DNA of 45,113 bases. Source: DATAEK01 sp036258055 (GTDB lineage Bacteria; Acidobacteriota; Vicinamibacteria; Vicinamibacterales; 2-12-FULL-66-21). The notes beneath the pieces are model-generated. The model saw only the letters and a list, made by a program, of their open reading frames with translations, was not told the DNA's origin and did no database searches. The stretch covers positions 1 to 45,113 of the forward strand of contig DATAEK010000043.1 in assembly GCA_036258055.1 (NCBI GenBank), read 5' to 3'. Each line of letters begins with the position of its first letter. The stretch's first letter is position 1. The position numbers were made by a program, and so were the translations under genes. Below, in pieces: positions 27,815 through 35,920 of this stretch.

Positions 27815-29637
27815 CAGTCGACGGTCGACAGTCGGAAATCGACAGTCGGCGCCGGCGCAGAATTCAGCGCCTGCCGCTCCATCTCGCCAATCAGATCGCC
27901 GCGGGCGAAGTCGTCGAACGTCCCGCTTCGGTGGTCAAGGAGCTGATCGAGAACTCCCTCGACGCGGGCGCCACCCGCATCGTCATCGTCGTCGAGTTCG
28001 GTGGCAAGAAGCTCATTCGGGTCGAAGACGATGGCGACGGCATGGAGGCGGAGGACGCCCGGCTCGCGATCGAGCGTCACGCCACGAGCAAGATCGCGAG
28101 CCCTGAAGATCTCGGCGCGATTCGGACGCTGGGGTTTCGCGGAGAAGCGCTGCCGAGTATCGCATCGGTTGCCCACTTCATGCTTCGAACGCGTGCCCAC
28201 GGTGCGACGAGCGGCACCGAGATCCGCGTGGACGCCGGAACCATCGTGTCCGTTCGCGACGCGGGTGCTCCGGAGGGGACCACGATCGAAGTCGCGGATC
28301 TCTTTTACAACCTGCCGGCGCGCCGGAAGTTCCTCAAATCCGATTCCGCCGAGGCGGCCCAGATTTCGAAGCTCGTGACGCAGATGGCGCTCGGCTATCC
28401 GGAGGTCGGCTTCACGCTCACGAGCGCGGGTCGCCGGCTGCTCGAATTGTCGGTCTCGTCCGGGCTTCCTGAGCGATTCTTTCAGCTGTTCGGCGAGCGA
28501 CCGGATCTGATCGAGCTGCGAAAAGAAGCCGCGGGGTTGAAGATCTTCGGGTACGTGGCGGCGCTCGGCGATCAGGGACCCGTACGCGGTCAGCAGAACG
28601 TTTTCGTCAACCGCCGCATCGTCAAGGACCGGACGATCGCGCATGCGATCGGCGACGCATACAGCGTCGCGACCATCAAAGAGCGCAGCCCGGAGGTGCA
28701 CCTCTTCATCCAGATCCCTCCCGAGCGCGTCGACGTCAACGTTCATCCGACCAAGGCGGAGGTCCGGTTTCTGGAGCAGTCGCTCGTCCATGAAGTTCTT
28801 CGGCGTGGGCTGGCCGACGCGCTCGGCGGCACCCGCGCACCAGAGCTCCAACTGACGTCGACGTTCTCGGGGCCCGACGAGCCGAGACCCATGAGCATCC
28901 CGGGCGTGCTCGCGGGCGCTACGGTCGGCAACCGCTGGACACCCGAACACGAGGCGGTCTTCCGCAGCCTCACGTCGGCGTTTGGCGGTCCTGGATCCTC
29001 GACACCTTCGGCGTCGGGGACGCGCGTCGAGGGCGCCGGGAGGCCGGTTGACGCCGACATCAGACCGATGATTCCGCTCGGTCAATTCCGGGACACGTTC
29101 ATCATCGCGGTGGACGACGAGGGGATTGCGATCATCGATCAGCACGTCGCGCACGAGCGGGTGCTCTTCGAGCAGGTGATGGAGAGGCTGACGTCTGGCC
29201 GCTTCGAGAGCCAACGGCTTTTGACGCCTCTGCTGATCGAGCTCTCGCCGGCGCAGCGCCAGACGCTTGCGGGTCACGCCGCGACGCTCGAGCGTTTCGG
29301 GTTCGAAGTGGAGGAGTTCGGCGGCGATAGTCTGAAGCTGTCCGCGGTTCCGACCCTGCTCGAGCCATCAACGTGCGAGACCGCCGTCCGAGCGCTGGCA
29401 GAGGATCTCGAGGGGTTGGAGCGAGGGTCTCCGGTCGAAGACGCGCTTCGCAAGGTCGCCGCGACGATGGCGTGTCACGCGGCGGTGAAGGCGAACTACC
29501 CGTTGACCCTCGACAAGATGCGATACATTCTCGAGGAGCTCCGGCGCACGGCGTATTCGAGTGTGTGCCCGCACGGCCGCCCTGTCGTGCTGCGGCTGTC
29601 GCGCCGGGAGATCGAGAAGAACTTCCAGCGCATCTGA
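27811..29637 (+). CDS. mutL: DNA mismatch repair protein MutL
   Basis: A 608-residue MutL. The N-terminal GHKL ATPase has NQIAAGEVVERPASVVKELIENSLDAGA, the DDGDGM motif and GFRGEALPSIASV. The C-terminal dimerisation domain keeps the endonuclease elements: DQHVAHERVLFE (DQHA-type, with Val for Ala), ACHAAVKA, and CPHGRP. This is the self-nicking type of MutL found in bacteria that lack MutH. ATG 27811 overlaps the corA stop. The first 22 or so residues precede the usual start (IQRLPLHLANQIAAGEV) and are mostly encoded by a heptamer repeat (27815-27849). Confidence 0.95.
   Translation: MTVDGRQSEIDSRRRRRIQRLPLHLANQIAAGEVVERPASVVKELIENSLDAGATRIVIVVEFGGKKLIRVEDDGDGMEAEDARLAIERHATSKIASPEDLGAIRTLGFRGEALPSIASVAHFMLRTRAHGATSGTEIRVDAGTIVSVRDAGAPEGTTIEVADLFYNLPARRKFLKSDSAEAAQISKLVTQMALGYPEVGFTLTSAGRRLLELSVSSGLPERFFQLFGERPDLIELRKEAAGLKIFGYVAALGDQGPVRGQQNVFVNRRIVKDRTIAHAIGDAYSVATIKERSPEVHLFIQIPPERVDVNVHPTKAEVRFLEQSLVHEVLRRGLADALGGTRAPELQLTSTFSGPDEPRPMSIPGVLAGATVGNRWTPEHEAVFRSLTSAFGGPGSSTPSASGTRVEGAGRPVDADIRPMIPLGQFRDTFIIAVDDEGIAIIDQHVAHERVLFEQVMERLTSGRFESQRLLTPLLIELSPAQRQTLAGHAATLERFGFEVEEFGGDSLKLSAVPTLLEPSTCETAVRALAEDLEGLERGSPVEDALRKVAATMACHAAVKANYPLTLDKMRYILEELRRTAYSSVCPHGRPVVLRLSRREIEKNFQRI
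27815..27849. repeat. Heptamer tandem repeat tract at the 5' end of mutL
   Basis: Five 7-base units start right after the ATG: cagtcga (27815), cggtcga (27822), cagtcgg (27829), aaatcga (27836), cagtcgg (27843). They form codons 2-13 of mutL, so gain or loss of one unit would shift the frame. Confidence 0.7.
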
Positions 29638-29724
29638 GTTCGCTAGGTCGCTCGCGTCCTCTCGTCAGATTTGACAGCGGCACGCGGGTTTCCTAGAGTG
29701 AGGGCACTCTCACGTCCCTCCGGC

Positions 29725-30264
29725 ATGGACCTGGTGCAGGTGCTCAACGCATTCACAGTCTTCCTCGGGATCGCGGGCGTAGGATTTCTCTTCTTGCTCC
29801 TGTCCCTCCTCTTCGCCGGAGTGTTCGAGCACTTCGACGCCGGACTCGATCACGGCCTCGAGCACGGCGGCCCCGGTTTCTTCAGCACACGGGTCATCAG
29901 CGTGTTCGTGACCGCGTTCGGCGGGTTCGGCGCGATCGCTACCCAATACGGTTTCGAGCCCTTGCAGGCCTCCGGGATGGGATTCGTCGGCGGGCTCGTG
30001 TTGGCCACGCCGGTGTACCTCTTTGCCCGGTTCCTGTACGGACAACAGGCGAGCTCCGATCTGCGATCGCAGGACCTCATCGGCCAAATCGCTCGGGTCG
30101 TCGTCGCCATTCCAGCGGGCGGTGTCGGCCAGGTCCGGTGCCGCATCGGAGAGGAGCTCGTGGACAAGATTGCGCGTACGAACGATGGCCAGCAGATCCC
30201 CGAGAACGCCTCCGTTCGTGTCGAAGAGGTCCTGGGCGAAATCGTCATCGTCAAGAAACATTGA
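29725..30264 (+). CDS. NfeD-like membrane protein
   Basis: A 179-residue membrane protein: one or two hydrophobic helices near 10-33, a glycine-rich membrane segment at about 52-100, and a C-terminal OB-fold-like domain (about 112-178; LIGQIARVVVAIPAGGVGQVRCRIGEE). This arrangement matches short NfeD-type partners of flotillin/SPFH proteins. The flotillin gene begins 15 bases downstream, which is the usual pairing. The frame is open upstream, but ATG 29725 is the first start that places the hydrophobic helix at the N-terminus; no strong ribosome-binding site is visible. Confidence 0.75.
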   Translation: MDLVQVLNAFTVFLGIAGVGFLFLLLSLLFAGVFEHFDAGLDHGLEHGGPGFFSTRVISVFVTAFGGFGAIATQYGFEPLQASGMGFVGGLVLATPVYLFARFLYGQQASSDLRSQDLIGQIARVVVAIPAGGVGQVRCRIGEELVDKIARTNDGQQIPENASVRVEEVLGEIVIVKKH

Positions 30265-30273
30265 AGGCGAGGC

Positions 30274-30310
30274 GTTCCATGTTCCCTGGTTCCATGCTCT
30301 CGGGTTCCAC
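30274..30310. repeat. Imperfect gttccat repeats at the flotillin start
   Basis: gttccat (30274), gttccct (30281), gttccat (30289) and gttccac (30304) recur around the start codon with a spacing of about 7 or 15 bases, and contribute two alternative in-frame ATGs (30279 and 30294). It is a weaker relative of the heptamer tracts elsewhere. Confidence 0.4.
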
Positions 30311-31877
30311 GCTCTGGTTGCCGGTTCTGGTGGTCGCGATCATTCTGGGGTTCTTCGCGGCGATGTGGTTGATCAGCCGCAACTACCTCAAGGTCTCGCC
30401 AAACGCCGTTGCGGTCCTGAGCGGCCGCAGGCGCAAGCTCGCCGACGGTCGGGTTGTCGGATACCGCATGGTCAAGGGAGGTGCGGCACTCAGGATTCCG
30501 CTCCTGGAGAAAGTCGAGTATCTCCACCTCAACGTTATGACAATCCCGCTCGAGATCCGGCGCGCCTACACGCTGAAGGGTGTGCCCGTGTCGGTGAAGG
30601 CGGTCGCCAACGTCAAGATCCGCGGTGACGACACCTCGCTCCAGGCGGCGGCCGAGCGGTTTCTGGGGATGACGCCCGATCAGGTTCAGAAGGTCATCTT
30701 CCAGACGCTCGAAGGACACCTGCGGTCGATTCTTGGGACGCTCACCGTCGAGGAGGTCAACAGCGATCGGCAAAGCTTCGCCCAGAAACTGACCAGCGAG
30801 GCGACCGTAGATCTCGAGAAGATGGGGATTGGCGTCGACGTGCTCACGATTCAGGAGATCAGCGACGAAGAAGAGTACCTGAACGCGCTCGGCAAGCGCC
30901 GGACCGCGGAGGTCAAGCGCGACGCGACCATCGGCGAGGCCGAGGCCCACCGCGACGCCAAGATCAAGTCATCGCAGGCGCTTCAACAGGGGGAGAGCGC
31001 GAAGTTTCAGGCTGATGCCGAAATAGCGATGGCGCAGCGCGACTTCATGATTCGCCAGGCGCAGTATCAGGCGGAGGTGGAGACGCAGAAGGCCCGGGCC
31101 GAGCAGGCCGGGCCGCTGTCGCAGGCCACTGCGCGCCAGGCGGTCGTCGCGGAGGAAGTCAAGATCGAGCGTACGCGCACGCAGGAGATGATCTCGGTTC
31201 AGGAACAGGAGGTCCTGAGGCGTCAGAAGGAGCTCGAAGCCACCGTCATCAAACCGGCCGAGGCCGATCGTCAGGCTGCCGTGGTGAGAGCTGAAGCGGC
31301 CAAACAGGCGGCGATTCTGGAAGCGGAAGGCCGCCGGAGTGCGCTCATCGCGCTCGCCGAGGCCGAACAGGAGAAGCTGCGCAAGGAAGGTGCCGGACGG
31401 GCGGCCGCGGTCGAAGCCGAGGGCCGGGCCGAAGCCGCGAAGATCGAAGCGATCGGGCTCGCGCAGGCAAAGGCCATCGAGGCGCAGGGCATGGCGGAGG
31501 CAGCGGCGATTCTGCGGAAGGCTGAAGCGTGGAAGGAGTTCAACGATTCGGCGCGCCTGCAGACGCTCCTCGAGAAGCTCCCAGCGATCCTCCAGGCGTC
31601 GACGGGGATTTTCGGTGCCGTGGCCGCGCCGCTCGGGAACATCGACAAGCTGGTCGTCATCGATCAGGGAAACGGCCATGCAGAGGGCGGAGGCGGGCTC
31701 GGTCGGCTCGCGAAGACGAGCCCCGCTGTGGTCTTCGGCCTCCTGCAACAGCTCGAGGCGCTCGGTCTGAACGTCCCAACTGTTCTGCAGCAGCTGGGGG
31801 TCAAGCCGTCCGCGCAGCCTGACCCGGCCATAACACCGGTCCCGGGCCCGACGTCGCAGATGCCGGGCCGGGAGTGA
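30279..31877 (+). CDS. Flotillin-like SPFH-domain protein
   Basis: A 532-residue membrane scaffold protein. A membrane helix lies at about 12-32, followed by an SPFH domain (about 35-225; KVSPNAVAVLSGRR, RAYTLKGVPVSVKAVANVKI) and a long Ala/Glu-rich coiled coil (225-455) with repeated EAEG/AEA motifs; the C-terminal 75 residues are Pro/Gly-rich. Flotillins organise membrane microdomains and influence fluidity and signalling complexes. ATG 30279 (AGGCGAGG upstream) was chosen; ATG 30294 is also possible. It pairs with the NfeD-like gene upstream and is followed after one base by the carbonic-anhydrase-like gene. Confidence 0.92.
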   Translation: MFPGSMLSGSTLWLPVLVVAIILGFFAAMWLISRNYLKVSPNAVAVLSGRRRKLADGRVVGYRMVKGGAALRIPLLEKVEYLHLNVMTIPLEIRRAYTLKGVPVSVKAVANVKIRGDDTSLQAAAERFLGMTPDQVQKVIFQTLEGHLRSILGTLTVEEVNSDRQSFAQKLTSEATVDLEKMGIGVDVLTIQEISDEEEYLNALGKRRTAEVKRDATIGEAEAHRDAKIKSSQALQQGESAKFQADAEIAMAQRDFMIRQAQYQAEVETQKARAEQAGPLSQATARQAVVAEEVKIERTRTQEMISVQEQEVLRRQKELEATVIKPAEADRQAAVVRAEAAKQAAILEAEGRRSALIALAEAEQEKLRKEGAGRAAAVEAEGRAEAAKIEAIGLAQAKAIEAQGMAEAAAILRKAEAWKEFNDSARLQTLLEKLPAILQASTGIFGAVAAPLGNIDKLVVIDQGNGHAEGGGGLGRLAKTSPAVVFGLLQQLEALGLNVPTVLQQLGVKPSAQPDPAITPVPGPTSQMPGRE

Positions 31878-31878
31878 C

Positions 31879-32340
31879 GTGCCAGAGATTTACAGATCCG
31901 CACGAATCACGGCGATCGGCCCGCAGGAGAGCGTAGTCGTCATCCAGTGCAGCGATCCGCGTTATCAGCCGCACTTTCACGACTTCGTGCGGAACGGACT
32001 CCACGTGCATCGCTACGCGCTGCTGGCGATACCGGGCGGCGCCCAGTGCCTCACCCTTGTGGACTACCTGCCGAAGTTCGCGTGGTCTGGCTGGCGGTGG
32101 CTCAAGTTCCTCGAGAAACTCATGAGCCCCAAACGGGTGATTCTGATCGCGCACGATGATTGCCGGTGGTACCTGGAAAATCGATTTGCCGAGGGCCCCG
32201 AGAAGGCGCGACAGCGGCAGGTCGAGGACCTCCAACGCGTGCGAAAAGAACTCCTCGGGAGGTTTGGCCAGGTGCGCATAGACTCGTTCTACGCGACATT
32301 GACCGGGGAGGAGGCAGTTTTCGAGAGCGTTGCCCCCTGA
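31879..32340 (+). CDS. Short beta-carbonic-anhydrase-like zinc protein
   Basis: A 153-residue cytosolic protein that keeps the full zinc and catalytic set of beta-class carbonic anhydrases: C24, D26 and R28 in CSDPR, and H92-x2-C95 in HDDC. It is shorter than classical beta enzymes (about 200 residues) and resembles the putative carbonic anhydrase group often annotated next to other genes. Activity is plausible but unproven. GTG 31879 follows the flotillin stop after one base, so translation is probably coupled. The link to a flotillin operon is unusual. Confidence 0.7.
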   Translation: MPEIYRSARITAIGPQESVVVIQCSDPRYQPHFHDFVRNGLHVHRYALLAIPGGAQCLTLVDYLPKFAWSGWRWLKFLEKLMSPKRVILIAHDDCRWYLENRFAEGPEKARQRQVEDLQRVRKELLGRFGQVRIDSFYATLTGEEAVFESVAP

Positions 32341-32377
32341 CCCCAGCCTTAACCAACTGATTTTGTAACATTTACGC

Positions 32378-32406
32378 TTGACAGTCAGGCCCGGCCTGCT
32401 TACGAT
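32378..32406 (+). promoter_or_regulatory. Sigma-70 promoter for the riboswitch-protease transcript
   Basis: Perfect -35 TTGACA (32378-32383), 17-base spacer, -10 TACGAT (32401-32406). The spacer contains the palindrome aggcccggcct (32387-32397), which could be an operator. Transcription would begin near 32413, about 120 bases before the protease ATG, leaving room for the structured leader. Confidence 0.65.
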
Positions 32407-32443
32407 AAATACATCCCAGCAACTCGGCCCTGAAAATTTTTCC

Positions 32444-32519
32444 AAGCGAAAAGGCAACCTCGGTCTCGGGGTGCGCAAAGCTGTAAGCTCCGCTCGCGCG
32501 GGGTGGTTTAGCTGCCGAA
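32444..32519 (+). ncRNA. Cyclic-di-GMP-I (GEMM-I) riboswitch candidate
   Basis: The leader follows the GEMM-I plan in order. GGCA (32453-32456) pairs with TGCC (32513-32516). A first hairpin, ACCTCG/CGGGGT (32457-32462 with 32467-32472), encloses loop GTCT. The joining block GCGCAAAGC (32473-32481) matches the near-invariant CGCAAAGC. GCT (32480-32482) pairs with AGC (32510-32512), and a second hairpin, CTCCGC/GCGGGG (32488-32493 with 32498-32503), sits inside. The 3' end TAGCTGCCGAA resembles the family's end. The position matching the ligand-sensing G20 is G (32453), favouring c-di-GMP over cyclic GMP-AMP. The first loop is GTCT rather than GAAA. The element stops two bases before the Shine-Dalgarno GGAG, so translational control is likely. 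Confidence 0.68.
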
Positions 32520-32531
32520 CTTGGAGTGGTC

Positions 32532-33410
32532 ATGTCTAGTCGTCGCGCTGTACCTGCTGTCCTCGCTAGTGCGTTTGCGTTGCTGTTCTTCGGGCTCGGC
32601 AACTATCTAGGCGCTCGCCAGAATGCCGACAGTGACGAACGCCTCGCGGCACTTCGCGCAGAAGTCGACCTCCTCCGTAAGCGCACTCCAGAGACCACTG
32701 GCACATCGGGCTCGCGAGCCCGAACGAACGCGGCCCTGAACGACGACGCGAATCGCGCCCAGATCGTGGCCGACGTCAAGCGTCAGCTTCAGGACGAGAT
32801 GGGTCTGCTGCCGTTGACGCTGTTGCGCGATCGCCGCAACAGTTTTGTCGAGCTCTACTCCTACGATGATCGAGGATCGAGCAGCTACGGTACGGCAGGC
32901 TATCTTGGCGACGGCTACTTCATCACCGTCAAGCACGGTGTGGTCGCGCTCGGGCAGGAAGGCGCGAACGATCCGCGCAAGATCGTCTCGATCAAACTGA
33001 TCTATAAAGAGAAGCCGCTGGTTGCCCGGATCGTCGATACCGGCGATGCCAACGTCGAAGTCGATGCCGGCGACTGGGCCATCCTGAAGGTCAAGGAGCC
33101 CATCGATCTCCCGGCGCTCAACGTGAACCTGGCCTACGGCTTCGACTTCGCGGATCCGATCTTCCGGCTCGGCAACGATTACTCCAAGGGCATCATCCTC
33201 GCGACCGGATACGTCGGCCAGCGGACCACGAACAAACTGGTCACCTGTCTGACCGACGGCCACCCCGGCGTCTCCGGGGGCGGAGTGCTGAACAGGAGCG
33301 GCGACCTCGTCGGGATTCCGATCGGCCGGATGCAGGGTGATTTCCGGTTCTCGTTCATCCTGCCGCTGCGTGAGGAGATGTTCCGGAAGGTGCGTCACCT
33401 TCAGTCCTAG
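32532..33410 (+). CDS. Membrane-anchored trypsin-like serine protease
   Basis: A 292-residue protein with an N-terminal membrane helix (about 8-27), a charged helical stalk (32-100), and a chymotrypsin-fold domain (105-285). The catalytic triad is readable: H135 in ITVKHGVV, D181 in GDWAILKV, and S248 in GHPGVSGGGV. The helix has no obvious cleavage site, so the enzyme is probably anchored and faces the periplasm. The frame is open to a GTG at 32526, but ATG 32532 has GGAG five bases before it. Expression appears to be controlled by the riboswitch candidate just upstream and ended by a strong terminator, making it a single-gene unit. The substrate is unknown; c-di-GMP control suggests a surface adhesin or matrix protein. 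Confidence 0.82.
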   Translation: MSSRRAVPAVLASAFALLFFGLGNYLGARQNADSDERLAALRAEVDLLRKRTPETTGTSGSRARTNAALNDDANRAQIVADVKRQLQDEMGLLPLTLLRDRRNSFVELYSYDDRGSSSYGTAGYLGDGYFITVKHGVVALGQEGANDPRKIVSIKLIYKEKPLVARIVDTGDANVEVDAGDWAILKVKEPIDLPALNVNLAYGFDFADPIFRLGNDYSKGIILATGYVGQRTTNKLVTCLTDGHPGVSGGGVLNRSGDLVGIPIGRMQGDFRFSFILPLREEMFRKVRHLQS

Positions 33411-33430
33411 CGGCATCCAGAGAGCCTTTG

Positions 33431-33469
33431 AGGAGCCGGGCGAGTACTTCTTCGCCCGGCTCTTTTCTT
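33431..33469 (+). terminator. Rho-independent terminator after the protease gene
   Basis: Perfect 11-bp stem gagccgggcga (33433-33443) / tcgcccggctc (33452-33462), 8-base loop, then TTTTCTT (33463-33469). It starts 21 bases after the protease stop and lies before the convergent aroC end. Confidence 0.9.
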
Positions 33470-33476
33470 GTACTCG

Positions 33477-34556
33477 TCAGTCCGACGCAAGGTCACGGGC
33501 GGCTGCGCGTCGTCCTCGATGCTCGATCCATGCGTCCGCGAGCACGAGCGCGGTCATAGCCTCGCCGACCACGGCGCCGGCCGGAACGACGCAGACGTCG
33601 CTCCGCTCGATCGCCGCCGGGGCGGATGCGAACGAGTCGAGGTCGACCGACCGCAGCGGATTCATCAGCGTCGAAATGGGCTTCAGCCAGATGGTCAGGC
33701 GCAGTTCCTCGCCTGTGCTGAGACCGTTTTCGATCCCTCCGGACGTGCTGTCTACTTCAACCGCCTTCACGGACTGGATGCACATCAACGCCTGAGCCAG
33801 GCGTCCATCGAGCCGCCGATCCCAGGACGTCGCGGCGCCGAGCCCAGGCGGCGTGCCGCGGACGACCACGATGAACGCGCCTCCCAAGGTGTCACCCGCC
33901 TCGCGCGCCGCCGTGATCGCATCGACCATCCTGCGCTCGAGATCCGGCTCGGGGCAGGACAGGGGTGAATCCGCCGGAATGGCCTTTATCTGCGACCAGG
34001 TCACGGCGTTAGCGTCCTGGAGCGACAGGTGGCCGATGGACACGACGCAGCTGGCGATCTCAACGCCGGCGTGACGCAGGACCTCACGCGCGATGCCTCC
34101 TGCGGCGACGCGTGCTGCCGTTTCCCGCGCGCTCGCGCGTTCGAGCACGTCACGGATGTCGTGCCGACCGAGCTTGACCGCGCCCGCGAGGTCGGCGTGA
34201 CCTGGACGGGGGCGACGAATGGTCGGGCGACTGACACCGGTTGCGTCAGCCGGTGGCGCTGATGTGATCGCCATCGTCCGCTGCCAGTTCGGCCAATCGC
34301 GATTGCTGATCCGGAGGGCTACCGCCGCGCCCGTCGTGCGTCCATCGTCGATCCCGGCGAGTACTTCTGCGCGATCGGACTCGATAGCCATGCGCCGTCC
34401 CCGGCCGTAACCGCGCTGACGGCGTGCGAGCTCGGCATCGACGCGAGTGAGATCGATCGGTATCCCGGCAGGCAACCCCTCGATGATGGTCACCAGCGCG
34501 GCGCCGTGCGACTCGCCGGCGGTCATCACCCGAAGTGCGTGAAGTGTTTGGTGCAT
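33477..34556 (-). CDS. aroC: Chorismate synthase
   Basis: A 359-residue FMN-dependent enzyme forming chorismate from EPSP, the last common step to aromatic amino acids and folate. Seen: GESHGAALVTIIEGLPAG near the N-terminus, RRQRGYGRGRRM, RPGHADLAGAVK, RASARETAARVAAG, and STSGGIENGLSTGEEL. Length matches the family. It is the last gene of a minus-strand trmH-rarA-aroC set, 28 bases after rarA, and converges on the protease terminator. No other shikimate gene is in the window. Confidence 0.96.
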   Translation of the reverse strand: MHQTLHALRVMTAGESHGAALVTIIEGLPAGIPIDLTRVDAELARRQRGYGRGRRMAIESDRAEVLAGIDDGRTTGAAVALRISNRDWPNWQRTMAITSAPPADATGVSRPTIRRPRPGHADLAGAVKLGRHDIRDVLERASARETAARVAAGGIAREVLRHAGVEIASCVVSIGHLSLQDANAVTWSQIKAIPADSPLSCPEPDLERRMVDAITAAREAGDTLGGAFIVVVRGTPPGLGAATSWDRRLDGRLAQALMCIQSVKAVEVDSTSGGIENGLSTGEELRLTIWLKPISTLMNPLRSVDLDSFASAPAAIERSDVCVVPAGAVVGEAMTALVLADAWIEHRGRRAAARDLASD

Positions 34557-34584
34557 TTAGGCGCCAGTCCGCAAATGGACCGAG

Positions 34585-35916
34585 TCAGCTCTGGCTGCGG
34601 TCTTTTCGACGGCGAACCTCGGCCAGCCTGCGGGCAATCTCCGCTTCGAGGCCCCGATCGGTTGGCTGATAGAAGGTCCTTCCCTGGTGTGCCGGTGGGA
34701 GGCACTCCATGTTGGCGACGCCTTCAGGTTCGTCGTGCGCGTACTTGTAGCCCTTCCCGTACTCGAGGGCTTTCATGAGTCCGGTCGGCGCATTGCGCAG
34801 ATGGAGCGGAACGGGTTCGGCGACTTCTTCCGCGGCGGCGCCCGCTGCTTCTGCGTAGGCGCGATACACGGCGTTACTTTTCGGCGCCGCAGCAAGATAG
34901 ATCGCCGCCTGCGCCAGGGCGGTGTTGCCCTCCGGCATGCCCATGAAGTGGACCGCGTCTTTCGCCGCGATTGTGATGGCCAGCGCCTGCGGGTCCGCCA
35001 ATCCGACGTCTTCGGACGCGAATCGGACCAGGCGCCGTGCGACGTAGAGCGGATCCTCCCCGGCCTCGATCATGCGCGCCAGCCAGTAGACCGCTGCATC
35101 GGGATCGCTGTTGCGCATGGACTTGTGGAGCGCCGAGATCAGGTTGTAGTGCTCCTCGCCCGTCTTGTCGTAAAGGAGGGACCGGTTCTGCGCGAGATCC
35201 GCGATGAGTGCCGCGTCGATGCGGCCGTTCTGGCCGACTGTCGCCGACGCCAGCTCCAGCAGATTCAAAGCCACGCGAGCATCGCCATTCGCGTACTTAC
35301 CCATCGCGGCCAGCGCCTCGTCGTCCGCGCTGAGCTCCAGAGTGCCAAGACCGCGCTCGGTATCGGAAACCGCGCGCCTGAGGATCTCGACGATGCCAGA
35401 GGTCTCGAGCGGCTTGAGGACGTAGACCTTGGAGCGCGAGAGGAGGGCCGAGTTGACTTCGAAGGATGGGTTCTCGGTCGTCGCCCCGATCAGCACGATG
35501 TCGCCGGACTCGACCCGTGGCAGAAACGCGTCCTGCTGGGCTTTGTTGAAGCGATGAATCTCGTCGATGAACAGAATCGTCCGCCGTCCTCGACGCCGTC
35601 GCGCTTCCTCTGCCTCCGTCATCACCGCGCGAATTTCTTTGATGCCCGAGAGGACGGCGCTGAAGGCGATGAAGTGTGCGCGTGTCATGCGCGCGATGAG
35701 CCGGGCAAGGGTCGTCTTGCCAGTCCCGGGCGGACCCCAGAGGATGATGGACTGCAGGCGGTCATGCTCGATTGCTTGCCGCAGTGGACGCCCTTTGGCC
35801 GTGAGCGCTTCCTGACCCACGAACTCCTCGAGCGTCCGCGGCCGCATACGCTCGGCCAGCGGGGCGGACGCGTCCTCGGACTCCTTGGGATCGTCGCGAT
35901 CGTCGAAGAGAGACAT
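34585..35916 (-). CDS. rarA: Replication-associated recombination protein RarA (AAA+ ATPase)
   Basis: A 443-residue AAA+ protein of the RarA/MgsA/WRNIP1 family acting at stalled replication forks. Seen: LAERMRPRTLEEFVGQE at the N-terminus, Walker A GPPGTGKT, Walker B ILFIDEIHRFNKAQQDAFLP, sensor 1 IGATTENPSFEVN, and the C-terminal MgsA-type tetramerisation domain (GNTALAQAAIYLAAAPKSNAVY and MPPAHQGRTFYQPTDRG-like residues). It begins four bases after the methyltransferase stop, so the two are probably co-transcribed. Confidence 0.95.
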   Translation of the reverse strand: MSLFDDRDDPKESEDASAPLAERMRPRTLEEFVGQEALTAKGRPLRQAIEHDRLQSIILWGPPGTGKTTLARLIARMTRAHFIAFSAVLSGIKEIRAVMTEAEEARRRRGRRTILFIDEIHRFNKAQQDAFLPRVESGDIVLIGATTENPSFEVNSALLSRSKVYVLKPLETSGIVEILRRAVSDTERGLGTLELSADDEALAAMGKYANGDARVALNLLELASATVGQNGRIDAALIADLAQNRSLLYDKTGEEHYNLISALHKSMRNSDPDAAVYWLARMIEAGEDPLYVARRLVRFASEDVGLADPQALAITIAAKDAVHFMGMPEGNTALAQAAIYLAAAPKSNAVYRAYAEAAGAAAEEVAEPVPLHLRNAPTGLMKALEYGKGYKYAHDEPEGVANMECLPPAHQGRTFYQPTDRGLEAEIARRLAEVRRRKDRSQS

Positions 35917-35920
35917 GCAG

